Source of the DNA: CADEEL01 sp050246475
GTDB lineage: Bacteria; Pseudomonadota; Alphaproteobacteria; Caulobacterales; Aquidulcibacteraceae
Assembly (NCBI GenBank): GCA_050246475.1
Contig: JBFWVZ010000001.1
Location: forward strand, 310,001-374,000
DNA: 64,000 nucleotides
Reading direction: 5' to 3'
The notes under the pieces were generated by a model. The model was not told where the DNA came from. It ran no database searches and worked only from the letters and a program-made list of their open reading frames with translations. The translations under genes and the position numbers were made by a program. This document shows, piece after piece, positions 43,301 through 50,854 of this stretch (its first letter is position 1; each line of letters opens with the position of its first letter).

Positions 43301-43753
43301 CAGGGCGCCGCGACGTCCCGGCGGGCCTTGGGTGAAGCTGTCGAGCGAGCCCAGCGAGAACCCCGCTTCGCTCACGCGCGCGCGCAAGCGCGGCTCGATC
43401 AGCCGGATCACATCGATGCCCGGGAAAATCCCGTTCCAGCCGAACAGCACTTCTGCGCGGTTGGCCATGGCGTCGGGGACGTTGGCTGGGCCCAAGCGCA
43501 GGCCGGAAATCGCCGCGCCGCCAAAATCCAAGCGCTCGATCTCAAAATCGCTGTCGATCCCGCCAGCCGCGAGTTGGGAGCGGATAAGCCCCCCGGCGAT
43601 CGGCACACGGTAGGTCCAGCCGGTCGCGCCCATCGCGGCGAAGACGCCCAGCCCCAGCACACTCCAAACCACCGCGCCCCTCCGGCGCGGGCGCGCGCGC
43701 GGGGGCTCATCGGCCTCCGGCGGCGGGTGCGCGGGGTGGGCGCCTTCGTCCAT
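40319..43753 (-). CDS. ydbH: YdbH family AsmA-like intermembrane phospholipid transport protein
   Basis: A 1144-residue protein with a basic/proline-rich cytoplasmic start, one N-terminal membrane span (residues about 28-47, VVWSVLGLGVFAAMGATGW) and a very long beta-rich periplasmic part typical of AsmA/TamB/YhdP bridges. The C-terminal YdbH domain is recognisable (ITDLSLSSATLPLIEGLTGEIVFDDLFTLSTPPGQVLHVARLNPGIEV). The C-terminus ends Pro-rich (DLPPDMAPPQPEPIDPDALPPG). It should form a hydrophobic groove moving phospholipids between the membranes. The protein is longer than E. coli YdbH (about 880 residues). It heads the ydbH-ynbE-ydbL operon. Confidence 0.9.
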   Translation of the reverse strand: MDEGAHPAHPPPEADEPPRARPRRRGAVVWSVLGLGVFAAMGATGWTYRVPIAGGLIRSQLAAGGIDSDFEIERLDFGGAAISGLRLGPANVPDAMANRAEVLFGWNGIFPGIDVIRLIEPRLRARVSEAGFSLGSLDSFTQGPPGRRGALPRWRVEVIGGEALVQTPFGALPATFTTEGRLRENFVGSLVVENAARQAGDDFIRGANLNVTARSTAEGVRADLTFTAAAFSRNGASGENLAAAARLDAPSDLTRASLTANWRAEELTAAGVTMEALTGAARLSGALQSTSIAFNEWTGAARAGADALAVGDARIEAARLEASLTGNAERGQGNWTLTSDQASTRDWRAANVQGQGQARLRLGETIDADLTGVLQSQHASMTPGGREGLRRAWPELGGLPLGPLFTGARNAALAGLADFRFRAPFIYALRENVSSLALNETLEARGASGARVRLAPRNVNGPAFFWNVGTGQMAGAARVELSGGGLPDASWTIDQIRGGGREPIIAEGALVISDWRALNARLAAPEARASLSFEGARGNLRLIGPVTLSGPAGAGSVRDLSAPLDLNVAWGDGVRVASQDRGCIPARFAGLTLPGLNLSNGALSLCPEGESFFAIDAQNRVSGGFNLARLSLGGHLEGNAAQRTTIAAERIAGRFSGTASATILDVVATSPRMNVLMAPGRMIAINGARLTARSVAANGTWSAEGVFENGDIADPAIAANMRGIAMRWTAAPRGNDALLHVADGRMRLTERAPPDAGDDHIRAFEPLLVENVTGDLLGGRLTAHGDVLLEAGRRQLGVFEATHELESAAGQAQVRIRDLNFHPRLQPYMISELSRGVAENVRGPLEADIDVAWTPAAMTARARVAITDLSLSSATLPLIEGLTGEIVFDDLFTLSTPPGQVLHVARLNPGIEVTNGTITFQLLSDGRVSLEGAHWPFAGGALDVRPTTLTLGAEETRFILTMSDVDVHQFLERLNVPDLTATGRVEGTFPLLLTSTTALIENGSLATAPGGGTIAYTGDAGRNAEGVAGLAFDALTRFHYDNLALVLNGDLGGDVITTIVFSGRNDAALNMGAVTPGGVPTFGGSDIPFRFNVRVTAPFRRLAETAAGLADATTIINRAQPVDLPPDMAPPQPEPIDPDALPPG

Positions 43754-43962
43754 GGTTTGCGACTATGCCTGCCCTTGACTTGGAATTAAGCGGCTTGACC
43801 TATGGTCCCAGGCCAAGCGCCCACGGCGCGGGTTTCGCACGGTGTAGCGTTAAAAGGCGTCCGCTCCGCTAACGGGGGGCGCCATCCGGAGATAAGATGG
43901 CGGCGCAGACCGCCAAGCGCCGGGTTTCATTGGGTTAAGCTGGGTTGGGGTCCGAAGGGACG

Positions 43963-45405
43963 ATGTATCGAGGGCCGGAACACGCATCCTCCGCTCACGC
44001 GGAGGCGCTGCCCCGTCTGGGGCCGGTCGCGCTGCCGCGCCGGCTGACGACGGCCCTCGCGGCTGGCGCGCTCGCCGCTTCGCTCGCGGTCGGGGGCTTC
44101 TGGGCCTGGAATGCCGGGCTCTTCGGCGGGCGGATGAATGCGGCGGAAGCGGCCGAGATCGCGGCCGAGCGACTCCAGCAAGAAGTCCGCATCGAGCACC
44201 AGGCCTTCACCGCGGCCTATCTTGGGCAGGCGGCGCAGGAAGTCCGGCTTGGCAGCGGCGATACGCTGGCGCGCATCCTCACCTCCGCGGGCGCCACGCC
44301 GGCTGACGCGGCCGCGGCGATGCAATCGATGGCCGGCGTGTTCGATCCGCGCCGCATCCGCCCCGGCGTGCCGATCAACGTCTATTTCCAGGAAGGCGAC
44401 GAGGGGCCCGCACGGCTCTCCGGGCTCGCCTTCCGCTCCGAGCCCGGGATGACGATCACCGTCAACCGGCTCATCTCCGGTGGATTCAATGCGCGCCAGG
44501 TGGCGATGCCGCTTACCTATGAGCGCACGCGCATCCGCGCGAGCGTCGATTCAAGCTTGCACGACGCGGCCGTCTCGCGCGGCGCAACGCCCGGCGTCAT
44601 CGCGCAGATGGCGGACGTGTTTGCGTTCGACGTCGACTTCCAGCGCGATGTGCGCCCGGGCGATCCGTTCGAACTCGTGTTCGATCGCTATTACGACGAC
44701 GAGGGCGTGACGGTGCGCACGGGCGAGCTGCTCTACGTTTCGCTCACCACGCGGGGCAATGAGCGCGCGTTCTACCGCTTCCAGGCGCCGGGGGACCGCA
44801 CGCCGCAATGGTACAATCCCGACGGCGAAAGCGCGCGTCGCTTCCTGATGATGACGCCGATCAACGGCGCGCGGCTCTCCTCGCGCTTCGGCATGCGCCG
44901 CCATCCGATCCAGGGTTACAACCGCATGCACCGCGGCACTGATTTCGCCGCGCCAGCGGGCACGCCGATCATGGCGGCGGGGGACGGCGTCATCCAGCGC
45001 GCGGGGCGCTTTGGGGGCTACGGCAATTACATCCGCATCCGCCATTCCTCGCGCTACGATACGGCTTATGGGCACATGAGCCGCTTCGCTTCCGGCATGC
45101 GCGCGGGTGCGCGCGTGCGCCAAGGGCAGATCATCGGCTATGTCGGCTCAACGGGCGCATCGACCGGCCCGCACTTGCACTACGAAGTCTTCCAGAACGG
45201 CCGGCAGATCAACCCGATGACGATGCGCGTCGAAACCGGGCGCAATCTCGCCGGGCGTGATCTGGAGCTCTTCGAAGCGGAGCGCGCGCGCATCGATCTC
45301 CTGCGGCTGCGGCGCGATCAGCAGGCGGTGACGGCCGAGCAAGCCGCAGCGCAAGCGCAACCGGCCGCCGCGCCCGGCGCGACGCAAGGCGGGCTTAGAC
45401 GCTAG
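43963..45405 (+). CDS. M23 family metallopeptidase (LytM type), membrane-anchored
   Basis: A 480-residue cell-wall peptidase. A membrane span lies near residues 28-46 (LTTALAAGALAASLAVGGFWAW). A helical and LysM/OapA-like region follows (RLGSGDTLARILTSAGATPADAAAA), then the peptidase domain from about residue 295. Zinc ligands are in MHRGTDFAAPAGTPI and GPHLHYEV, and SSRFGMRRHPIQG is the typical domain entry. It may be a murein endopeptidase or, like many LytM proteins, an activator of division hydrolases. The frame runs from 43945, but the ATG at 43963 has GAAGGGA just upstream. Converges on ctrA with an 18-bp gap. Confidence 0.92.
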   Translation: MYRGPEHASSAHAEALPRLGPVALPRRLTTALAAGALAASLAVGGFWAWNAGLFGGRMNAAEAAEIAAERLQQEVRIEHQAFTAAYLGQAAQEVRLGSGDTLARILTSAGATPADAAAAMQSMAGVFDPRRIRPGVPINVYFQEGDEGPARLSGLAFRSEPGMTITVNRLISGGFNARQVAMPLTYERTRIRASVDSSLHDAAVSRGATPGVIAQMADVFAFDVDFQRDVRPGDPFELVFDRYYDDEGVTVRTGELLYVSLTTRGNERAFYRFQAPGDRTPQWYNPDGESARRFLMMTPINGARLSSRFGMRRHPIQGYNRMHRGTDFAAPAGTPIMAAGDGVIQRAGRFGGYGNYIRIRHSSRYDTAYGHMSRFASGMRAGARVRQGQIIGYVGSTGASTGPHLHYEVFQNGRQINPMTMRVETGRNLAGRDLELFEAERARIDLLRLRRDQQAVTAEQAAAQAQPAAAPGATQGGLRR

Positions 45406-45423
45406 GTCCGTTCAGTTGAAGAC

Positions 45424-46143
45424 TTAAGCCGCGCTCGAAACGCCCGGCGCGATCGCGCCCGCCGGCTCTTGCGGGTCGCGCAGGACGTAACCGCGGCCCC
45501 AGACGGTTTCGATGTGGTGTTCGCCGCCCGTGGCGGCCGCGAGCTTCTTGCGGAGCTTGCAGATGAACACGTCGATGATTTTCAGTTCCGGCTCGTCCAT
45601 GCCGCCATAGAGATGGTTCAAGAACATCTCCTTGGTCAGCGTCGTGCCTTTGCGGAGCGAGAGCAGCTCCAGCATCTGGTATTCCTTGCCCGTCAGGTGA
45701 ACGCGCTGATTGTTCACTTCGACGGTCTTGGCGTCCAAGTTGACGGCGATGTCGCCGGTGCGGATGAGGGCGTGGGCGTGGCCCTTGGAGCGCCGCACGA
45801 TCGCATTGATGCGCGCGACCAATTCCTCCTTGTTGAACGGCTTGGTCATGTAATCGTCGGCGCCGCCGCCGAGGCCCTTCACCTTGGTTTCGATGTGGGC
45901 GTCGGAGGAAAGGATGAGGATGGGCGTATTCACACGCGCCACGCGCAGCTGCTTCAACACGTCAAACCCGTTCATGTCGGGCAGCGTCAGATCCAGCAGG
46001 ATGATGTCGTAATCATAGAGCTTGCCGAGATCGATGCCTTCCTCGCCCAGATCGGTCGAGTAGATGTTCAAGCCCTCGGACTTGAGCATCAGTTCGATGC
46101 TCTGCGCCGTCGCGCTGTCATCCTCGATCAGAAGAACCCGCAT
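45424..46143 (-). CDS. ctrA: Cell-cycle transcriptional regulator CtrA
   Basis: A 239-residue OmpR-type response regulator. The receiver has the acidic patch IEDDS, phospho-acceptor Asp51 in ILLDLTLPDMNGFDVL, and Lys in YMTKPFNKEEL. The winged-helix domain carries the invariant CtrA recognition segment (KEYQMLELLSLRKGTTLTKEMFLNHLYGGMDEPELKIIDVFICKLRKKL). The protein ends in Ala-Ala, which in Caulobacter CtrA is needed for ClpXP degradation. CtrA controls the origin, flagellar and division genes. It diverges from fliI, and the shared 265-bp spacer holds five GANTC sites. Confidence 0.97.
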   Translation of the reverse strand: MRVLLIEDDSATAQSIELMLKSEGLNIYSTDLGEEGIDLGKLYDYDIILLDLTLPDMNGFDVLKQLRVARVNTPILILSSDAHIETKVKGLGGGADDYMTKPFNKEELVARINAIVRRSKGHAHALIRTGDIAVNLDAKTVEVNNQRVHLTGKEYQMLELLSLRKGTTLTKEMFLNHLYGGMDEPELKIIDVFICKLRKKLAAATGGEHHIETVWGRGYVLRDPQEPAGAIAPGVSSAA

Positions 46144-46206
46144 CGCGCCCTCTCAAAACGTTGCGCCTAAGAAGGCGCAGCCCCCCGGCCAGTGTGAATA
46201 ACTCAG

Positions 46207-46336
46207 GAATCACTCTTAACGACGAGCGTTAACAAACCCCGAATCACTCAAGCCCGAAGGAAATGAATCTTGTTCGCTTTTTCGCGCAAGAGTCCGCCGC
46301 GCACACCTCCAGCTTCTCTGCAGCTTGGTTTGATTC
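46207..46336. promoter_or_regulatory. Cluster of five GANTC methylation sites in the ctrA-fliI spacer
   Basis: GAATC occurs at 46207-46211, 46241-46245 and 46265-46269, GAGTC at 46290-46294 and GATTC at 46332-46336. At this base composition well under one site is expected in 130 bp. GANTC is the CcrM target, and in Caulobacter the methylation state of a GANTC site in the ctrA promoter affects ctrA transcription. Two TTAA tetramers nearby (46216-46219 and 46229-46232) are nine bases apart, two more than a CtrA box. Confidence 0.6.
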
Positions 46337-46408
46337 CGAACGCGAAATGAGCCCGCGCTAAGGCTTCATTCACCATACTCACCGAGTTTCCACCGGAAGA
46401 AATTTCCT

Positions 46409-47749
46409 GTGAACGCGCAGCGCACAAGCCTCGCCCGCATCGCCGCCGACATCGACGCGCTGGAGCCCCGGCGCTTCGAGGGGCGCGTGACGGGATTGAA
46501 CGGCCTCGTGATCGAGACGAGCGGGCCAGCCGAAGCGCTTGTCGTCGGCGCGCGCGTCGCGATCGAAGGGCATAAGCCCACGCGCGGCGAGATCGTCGGC
46601 TTCAAGGGCGAGCGCGCGCTCGTGCTGCCGTTCGACGCCGCGGATTCCATCCGGCCCGGCGCGCGCGTTTCGCTTGAAGGCCAAGCGCCGATGGTGCGTC
46701 CCTCCCGCTCATGGCTTGGGCGCGTGGTCGATGCGTTCGGCGCGCCGGTCGATGGGCTGGGACCGCTGCCGCAAGGAACGAAGCCGCGCCCCGTGCGCGC
46801 TGCGCCCCCGCCCGCGCATGCGCGCGCGCGTGTCGGCGCTCGGCTCGATATGGGCGTCAAAGCGCTCAATCTGTTCGCCGCGATTTGCCGCGGGCAGCGC
46901 ATGGGGCTTTTCGCTGGCTCGGGCGTCGGCAAATCGATTCTGCTGTCGATGCTGGCGCGCAACGCGGCCGCCGATGTCGTCGTGATCGGGCTCATCGGCG
47001 AGCGCGGGCGCGAAGTGCGCGAATTCATCGATGAGACGCTCGGCGAAGAGGGGCTGGCGCGCAGCGTCGTCGTGGTCGCGACGAGCGATGAACCCGCGGC
47101 GCGCCGGCGGCTTGCGCCCAAGCTCGCGTGCGCGATCGCGGAGCATTTCCGCGACGAGGGCCTCGACGTTCTGCTGCTGCTCGATTCGGTCACGCGCTTC
47201 GCGATGGCGCAGCGGGAGATCGGTTTGGCCGCGGGCGAGCCGCCGACGACCAAGGGCTACACGCCTTCCGTGTTCGCGGAACTGCCGAAGCTGCTCGAAC
47301 GTGCGGGGCCGGGCGTCGAAACCGCGCGCGGAAAGGCAGGCTCCATCACCGGGCTCTTCACCGTGCTGGTGGACGGAGACGATCACAACGAACCCATCGC
47401 GGACGCGGTGCGCGGGATCCTCGACGGGCATATCGTGCTCGAGCGTGCGATCGCGGAGCGCGGGCGTTATCCGGCGGTCAATGTCTTGAAATCGATCTCG
47501 CGGCTCATGCCGATGTGCCACACCGATCATGAGAACGCGCTGGTCGCGCGCGCGCGGGCGCTGCTCTCGGTTTATGCGGAGATGGAGGAGTTGATCCGCA
47601 TCGGCGCCTACAAGGACGGCGCGGATGCTGAGATCGATGAAGCGATCCGGCGTCGGCAGGCGCTGGAGAATGTGCTGCGGCAAGACCGGCGCGAGCGCGC
47701 GGATTTCGCCGAAGGCTTTGCCGCGCTTGAAGCGGCGCTCAGCGCATGA
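46409..47749 (+). CDS. fliI: Flagellar export ATPase FliI
   Basis: A 446-residue ATPase of the flagellar type III export apparatus. Walker A is GLFAGSGVGKSILL, the catalytic Glu region is GLIGERGREVREF, Walker B is LLLLDSVTRFAMAQREIGLA, and TTKGYTPSVFAELPKLLERAG is a FliI hallmark. The start is a GTG at 46409. It is coupled to fliJ by an ATGA overlap and diverges from ctrA, as in several alphaproteobacteria where CtrA controls flagellar genes. Confidence 0.96.
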   Translation: MNAQRTSLARIAADIDALEPRRFEGRVTGLNGLVIETSGPAEALVVGARVAIEGHKPTRGEIVGFKGERALVLPFDAADSIRPGARVSLEGQAPMVRPSRSWLGRVVDAFGAPVDGLGPLPQGTKPRPVRAAPPPAHARARVGARLDMGVKALNLFAAICRGQRMGLFAGSGVGKSILLSMLARNAAADVVVIGLIGERGREVREFIDETLGEEGLARSVVVVATSDEPAARRRLAPKLACAIAEHFRDEGLDVLLLLDSVTRFAMAQREIGLAAGEPPTTKGYTPSVFAELPKLLERAGPGVETARGKAGSITGLFTVLVDGDDHNEPIADAVRGILDGHIVLERAIAERGRYPAVNVLKSISRLMPMCHTDHENALVARARALLSVYAEMEELIRIGAYKDGADAEIDEAIRRRQALENVLRQDRRERADFAEGFAALEAALSA

Positions 47750-48162
47750 AAGCGCTCAAGACGCTCATCCGGCTCGCGAAAGAAGAGGTGGAGATTGTGC
47801 GCCGCGCGCTTGCCGATGCCGAGGGCGCGCATCAGCGCGCGTTGCAGCGGATCGCCGCGCTCAGCACCGATATTCAGCGCGAGCAGGAGGAAGCGCTCAA
47901 GGCGATGAGCGCGTGGAGCACCTATGGCGGCTATGCCGCCGCGCGCGCGCAGGATCGCCGTCTGCTCAACGACGAGGAACGCGCAACGGCCGACCACGCG
48001 CTCGTGCTGCGCGCGCGCCTGGCGGAGGCGCATGTCGAATTGAAGAAGCTGGAAAAGCTCGCGGAGCTCAGGGCCGCGCGTGAAGCGGAAGGCGAGCGCA
48101 AACGCGAGCAGGATGCGCTCGATGAAGCGGCCGTGCTGCGCGCGGGGCGGAAGCGGGACTAA
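47746..48162 (+). CDS. fliJ: FliJ-like flagellar export chaperone
   Basis: A 138-residue protein that is almost entirely coiled coil: KTLIRLAKEEVEIVRRALADAEG, ALQRIAALSTDIQREQEEAL and HVELKKLEKLAELRAAREAEGERKREQD. Length, composition and the position right after fliI (4-bp overlap) identify it as FliJ, the stalk-like partner that sits in the FliI ring. Sequence similarity within FliJ is always low, so the call rests on context and structure. Confidence 0.85.
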   Translation: MKALKTLIRLAKEEVEIVRRALADAEGAHQRALQRIAALSTDIQREQEEALKAMSAWSTYGGYAAARAQDRRLLNDEERATADHALVLRARLAEAHVELKKLEKLAELRAAREAEGERKREQDALDEAAVLRAGRKRD

Positions 48163-48175
48163 TTCTCTCAAAAGA

Positions 48176-48213
48176 GAAGGGCGTGGGCCGAGAGCCGGCG
48201 ACCCACGCCCTTC
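48176..48213 (+). terminator. Hairpin downstream of fliJ
   Basis: GAAGGGCGTGGG (48176-48187) pairs with CCCACGCCCTTC (48202-48213), a perfect 12-bp stem 13 bp after the fliJ stop. No T-run follows, so it may be a weak terminator or an mRNA 3'-end stabiliser. Confidence 0.6.
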
Positions 48214-48238
48214 CGGGAGACCGCAAGGTCGGGAGGTG

Positions 48239-48331
48239 TTAGGCGACGATGCGGGCGGCTTGGTTCACGATCGGCGCGGCGACGAGCGCGAAAGCGAACG
48301 TGGCGGCGATCAGAGAATAAAAGCGGGTCAT
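48239..48331 (-). CDS. Tandem micro-ORF A, 30-residue hydrophobic peptide
   Basis: Encodes MTRFYSLIAATFAFALVAAP then IVNQAARIVA. It has exactly the same length as micro-ORF B 40 bp upstream and shares MTR, SL, the FA-VA-P core, NQAA and IVA at the same positions. CGGAG lies six bases before the ATG. The shape (basic start, hydrophobic helix, polar end) suggests a tiny membrane or exported peptide. Duplication with conserved length and both ribosome-binding sites argue that it is translated. Function unknown. Confidence 0.62.
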   Translation of the reverse strand: MTRFYSLIAATFAFALVAAPIVNQAARIVA

Positions 48332-48371
48332 GGCGGGCTCCGAAACCTGGGTTGGCGGGATCAAGCGGCGA

Positions 48372-48464
48372 TCAGGCGACGATCAGCGCGGCTTGGTTGA
48401 GGACGGGATAGGCGACCGCTGCGAAGGCGAGGGCGGCGATTGCGAGGGAGAGAAGGCGGGTCAT
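48372..48464 (-). CDS. Tandem micro-ORF B, 30-residue hydrophobic peptide
   Basis: Encodes MTRLLSLAIAALAFAAVAYP then VLNQAALIVA, a paralogue of micro-ORF A downstream. AGGAG stands eight bases upstream of the ATG. About 17 of 30 residues match micro-ORF A with no gap, and differences include many conservative exchanges, which suggests selection on the protein. It could be a membrane micro-protein or the hydrophobic peptide of a toxin pair. I cannot tell which. Confidence 0.62.
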   Translation of the reverse strand: MTRLLSLAIAALAFAAVAYPVLNQAALIVA

Positions 48465-48572
48465 CGGTTTGGCTCCTGGTTGTTCGTCATCGCGTCGTTG
48501 CGATGAGTGGAAGGTAGGAGCTTCCCGCGCCGGGCGATGTGACGATGGTCACGGGGCGCGCGGGGGTGATTT

Positions 48573-49121
48573 TTAGTTCAAGTCCCGGCGCAGGACGGCG
48601 TACTTGAGCCGCTGAAAGTCCGCACGCAATTCCTGAACGGGATGGCTGCGCGCGCGGCATACCTTCTCGAAGCCGAGGTCGAGGAGTTCTCTGTACCGTG
48701 AGGCGCCCTCGAACGCCCAGCAAACGATCGTTGAGCAGCTGAGATCGCGCGCGCGGCGCACACGCTGCACATCCATGATCTTTGGAATGCCCCGCTTGCG
48801 AAAGCGAATGTCGCAGCATAGGCGCGTGATGGCCGCGATTGGCCAAGTCACATCGCTCAACGGCAGATCCTCAAAGACCTCTCTGTCGGGAATTTCGCCC
48901 GGCCCTTCGGCGACGCTCAAGCGCGCCGCGGCGACAATCGCGCCGCGATTTCGGCATCGCGCAATCCAGTGAATCGCATTGTCGTCGAAGCGATCCACCA
49001 GCGGCTCGGTGCGATCGCCAAACACGCCGGAGCGGCTTCTCCACGCACGCAATCGAAGCTCGCCGATCTCCTGAACCAGCTGCGTGGTGGGCAAGACTTC
49101 TTGCACCGTGAACTCGCCCAT
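48573..49121 (-). CDS. GNAT-like N-acyltransferase domain protein
   Basis: A 182-residue protein resembling the GNAT/autoinducer-synthase-like acyltransferases. VQEIGELRLRAWRSRSGVF forms the first helix, IHWIARCRNRGAIVAAARLSV the central strands, and IAAITRLCCDIRFRKRGIPKIMDVQRV a divergent acyl-CoA loop (RxxRxxGI/R). YRELLDLGFEKVCRARSHPV is the C-terminal GF motif. The substrate is unknown. The ATG at 49121 follows GGGGAGCG. The frame open to 49175 would add a non-homologous extension. Confidence 0.68.
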   Translation of the reverse strand: MGEFTVQEVLPTTQLVQEIGELRLRAWRSRSGVFGDRTEPLVDRFDDNAIHWIARCRNRGAIVAAARLSVAEGPGEIPDREVFEDLPLSDVTWPIAAITRLCCDIRFRKRGIPKIMDVQRVRRARDLSCSTIVCWAFEGASRYRELLDLGFEKVCRARSHPVQELRADFQRLKYAVLRRDLN

Positions 49122-49252
49122 CCCGCGCTCCCCAGCCGGACACTGTTGAGGAGAGTAGCTTCGCGCGGCGCGCAATGTCCAATGGCCGCGGTTGGCGCCG
49201 CCAGATCGTGCAATCGCGTAACGTGATCAACGCTGCGCATTCGGAGCGTGTC

Positions 49253-49645
49253 ATGGATCAAGTCACCGGCGGCTGTCTCTGCGGCGATGTCCGCATCGTT
49301 GCGGCGGGGCGGCCGCACCGCGTCGGGCTTTGCCATTGCCTCAATTGCCGCAAGCATCACGGCGCGCTCTTCTTCGCGGCGGCGATCTTTCCGCAGGAGG
49401 CGGTGACGATCGAGGGCGAGACCCGCGCCTATGCCGGGCGCCATTTCTGCCCGCGCTGCGGCTCGTCCGTGTTCGCGGCGAGCGGGGACGAGATCGAGGT
49501 GCATCTGGGCTCGCTCGATGCGCCGGATCAGTTCGTCCCGACCTACGAAAATTGGACGATCCGGCGCGAAGCCTGGCTGCCGCGCTTTTCGTTGAAGCAT
49601 CGTTACGAACGCGACCGCCCTAGCGCCGGGCGGCGCGAGGATTAG
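49253..49645 (+). CDS. GFA (glutathione-dependent formaldehyde-activating fold) family protein
   Basis: A 130-residue zinc protein of the GFA/CENP-V family. Zinc ligands are GGCLCGDVRI, GLCHCLNCRKHHGALFF and HFCPRCGSSVF, with a strand EIEVHLGSLDAPDQFVPTYENW after them. All expected cysteines are present. Members bind or process glutathione adducts, but the specific role is usually unknown. ATG at 49253 chosen, since the first 26 codons of the longer frame have no family similarity. Confidence 0.9.
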   Translation: MDQVTGGCLCGDVRIVAAGRPHRVGLCHCLNCRKHHGALFFAAAIFPQEAVTIEGETRAYAGRHFCPRCGSSVFAASGDEIEVHLGSLDAPDQFVPTYENWTIRREAWLPRFSLKHRYERDRPSAGRRED

Positions 49646-49719
49646 ACAAGCGTCGCTGAACGCTGAACGATTGACTTTCTCTTCACTTGGGCGTTTGTCG
49701 GCCCAAAGAGGAGGCGGCC

Positions 49720-50766
49720 ATGGGCGAGAAGGTTCTGGTGACGGGCGGATCGGGCTTCATCGGCGCCCACACGATCGCGCAGTTGCTGAGTTCGGGGCGG
49801 ACGGTGCGCACGACGGTGCGTTCGCTTTCGCGCGAAGCGGAGGTCCGCCAAATGGTCTCGCGCGCGGGCGCGGCCGACACGAGCGCGCTTTCGTTCGTCG
49901 CCGCGGACCTGATGAGCGACGCGGGCTGGGCCGAGGCCTGCGCCGGCATAGATTACGTCCTCCACATCGCGTCGCCGTTTCCGCCCGCCGCGCCGAAAGA
50001 TGAAAACGAAGTCGTCCAGCCCGCGGTTCAAGGCACGCTCCGGGTTCTGCGCGCGGCGCGTGATGCGGGCGTGAAGCGCGTCGTCGTCACCTCCTCCTTC
50101 GCCGCGATCGGCTACGGGCAGAAGAACCAGAATGTTCCGTTCACGGAGGAAGACTGGACCGATCCGAACGGCGATGACGTGCGCGCCTATGTGAAATCGA
50201 AAACGCTCGCGGAGCGCGCGGGCTGGGATTTCATCGCGAAGGAAGGCGCCCAGCTTGAAATGAGCGTCGTCAATCCGGTGGGCGTTTTCGGGCCGGTGCT
50301 CGGGCCGGACTATTCGACGTCGATCCTCTTGGTGCAGCGCTTGATGGATGCGGCGATGCCGGGCTGCCCCAGGCTCTATTTCGGCATCGTCGATGCGCGC
50401 GACGTGGCGGACCTGCACATCCGCTGCATGACCGACCCCAAAGCGAAGGGCGAACGCTTCCTCGCTGTCGCGGGCGATTTCCTTTCGATTCAGGACATCG
50501 CGAAGATATTGAAAGCGCGGATGGGCGCGGCGGCGCGGCGCGTGCCGACGATGCAGATCCCGGATTTCCTGGTGCGCATGAGCGCGGCGCGCGATCCGGC
50601 GGTGGCGCAAATCGTGCCGGAGCTCGGCAAGCGCAAGAACGCGAGCGGGGAGAAAGCGCGGCGCGTGCTCGGCTGGAACCCGCGCTCGAATGAAGAGGCG
50701 ATCGTGGCGACGGCGGAGAGCATGGTCGCGCTCGGGCTTTTGAAGGATTCCAAGCAAGCGGCGTGA
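49720..50766 (+). CDS. NAD(P)-dependent reductase/epimerase, dihydroflavonol-reductase-like
   Basis: A 348-residue extended SDR. VLVTGGSGFIGAHTIAQLL binds the dinucleotide, IDYVLHIASPFPP and VTSSFAAIGYG carry the catalytic Ser region, and AYVKSKTLAERAGWDF is the Tyr/Lys YxxxK motif (Y-V-K-S-K). LYFGIVDARDVADLHIRCM is typical of the cinnamoyl-CoA/dihydroflavonol reductase-like bacterial group. It probably reduces an aldehyde or ketone. The substrate is unknown. AGAGGAGG precedes the ATG. Confidence 0.9.
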   Translation: MGEKVLVTGGSGFIGAHTIAQLLSSGRTVRTTVRSLSREAEVRQMVSRAGAADTSALSFVAADLMSDAGWAEACAGIDYVLHIASPFPPAAPKDENEVVQPAVQGTLRVLRAARDAGVKRVVVTSSFAAIGYGQKNQNVPFTEEDWTDPNGDDVRAYVKSKTLAERAGWDFIAKEGAQLEMSVVNPVGVFGPVLGPDYSTSILLVQRLMDAAMPGCPRLYFGIVDARDVADLHIRCMTDPKAKGERFLAVAGDFLSIQDIAKILKARMGAAARRVPTMQIPDFLVRMSAARDPAVAQIVPELGKRKNASGEKARRVLGWNPRSNEEAIVATAESMVALGLLKDSKQAA

Positions 50767-50854
50767 GGTTCGTCGCGCGGCGCTTGCGGAATTTTCTCCC
50801 CCGCTGTCGAAATAGAGCCTGCTCGCGCGTCAAAGGTGCGAGGAGGACCAATCG

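Noticed and set aside
46216..46232. TTAA-N9-TTAA as a CtrA autoregulatory box
   Set aside because: The consensus spacing is seven bases. Nine would place the half-sites on the wrong helical phase, so I do not call it a site.
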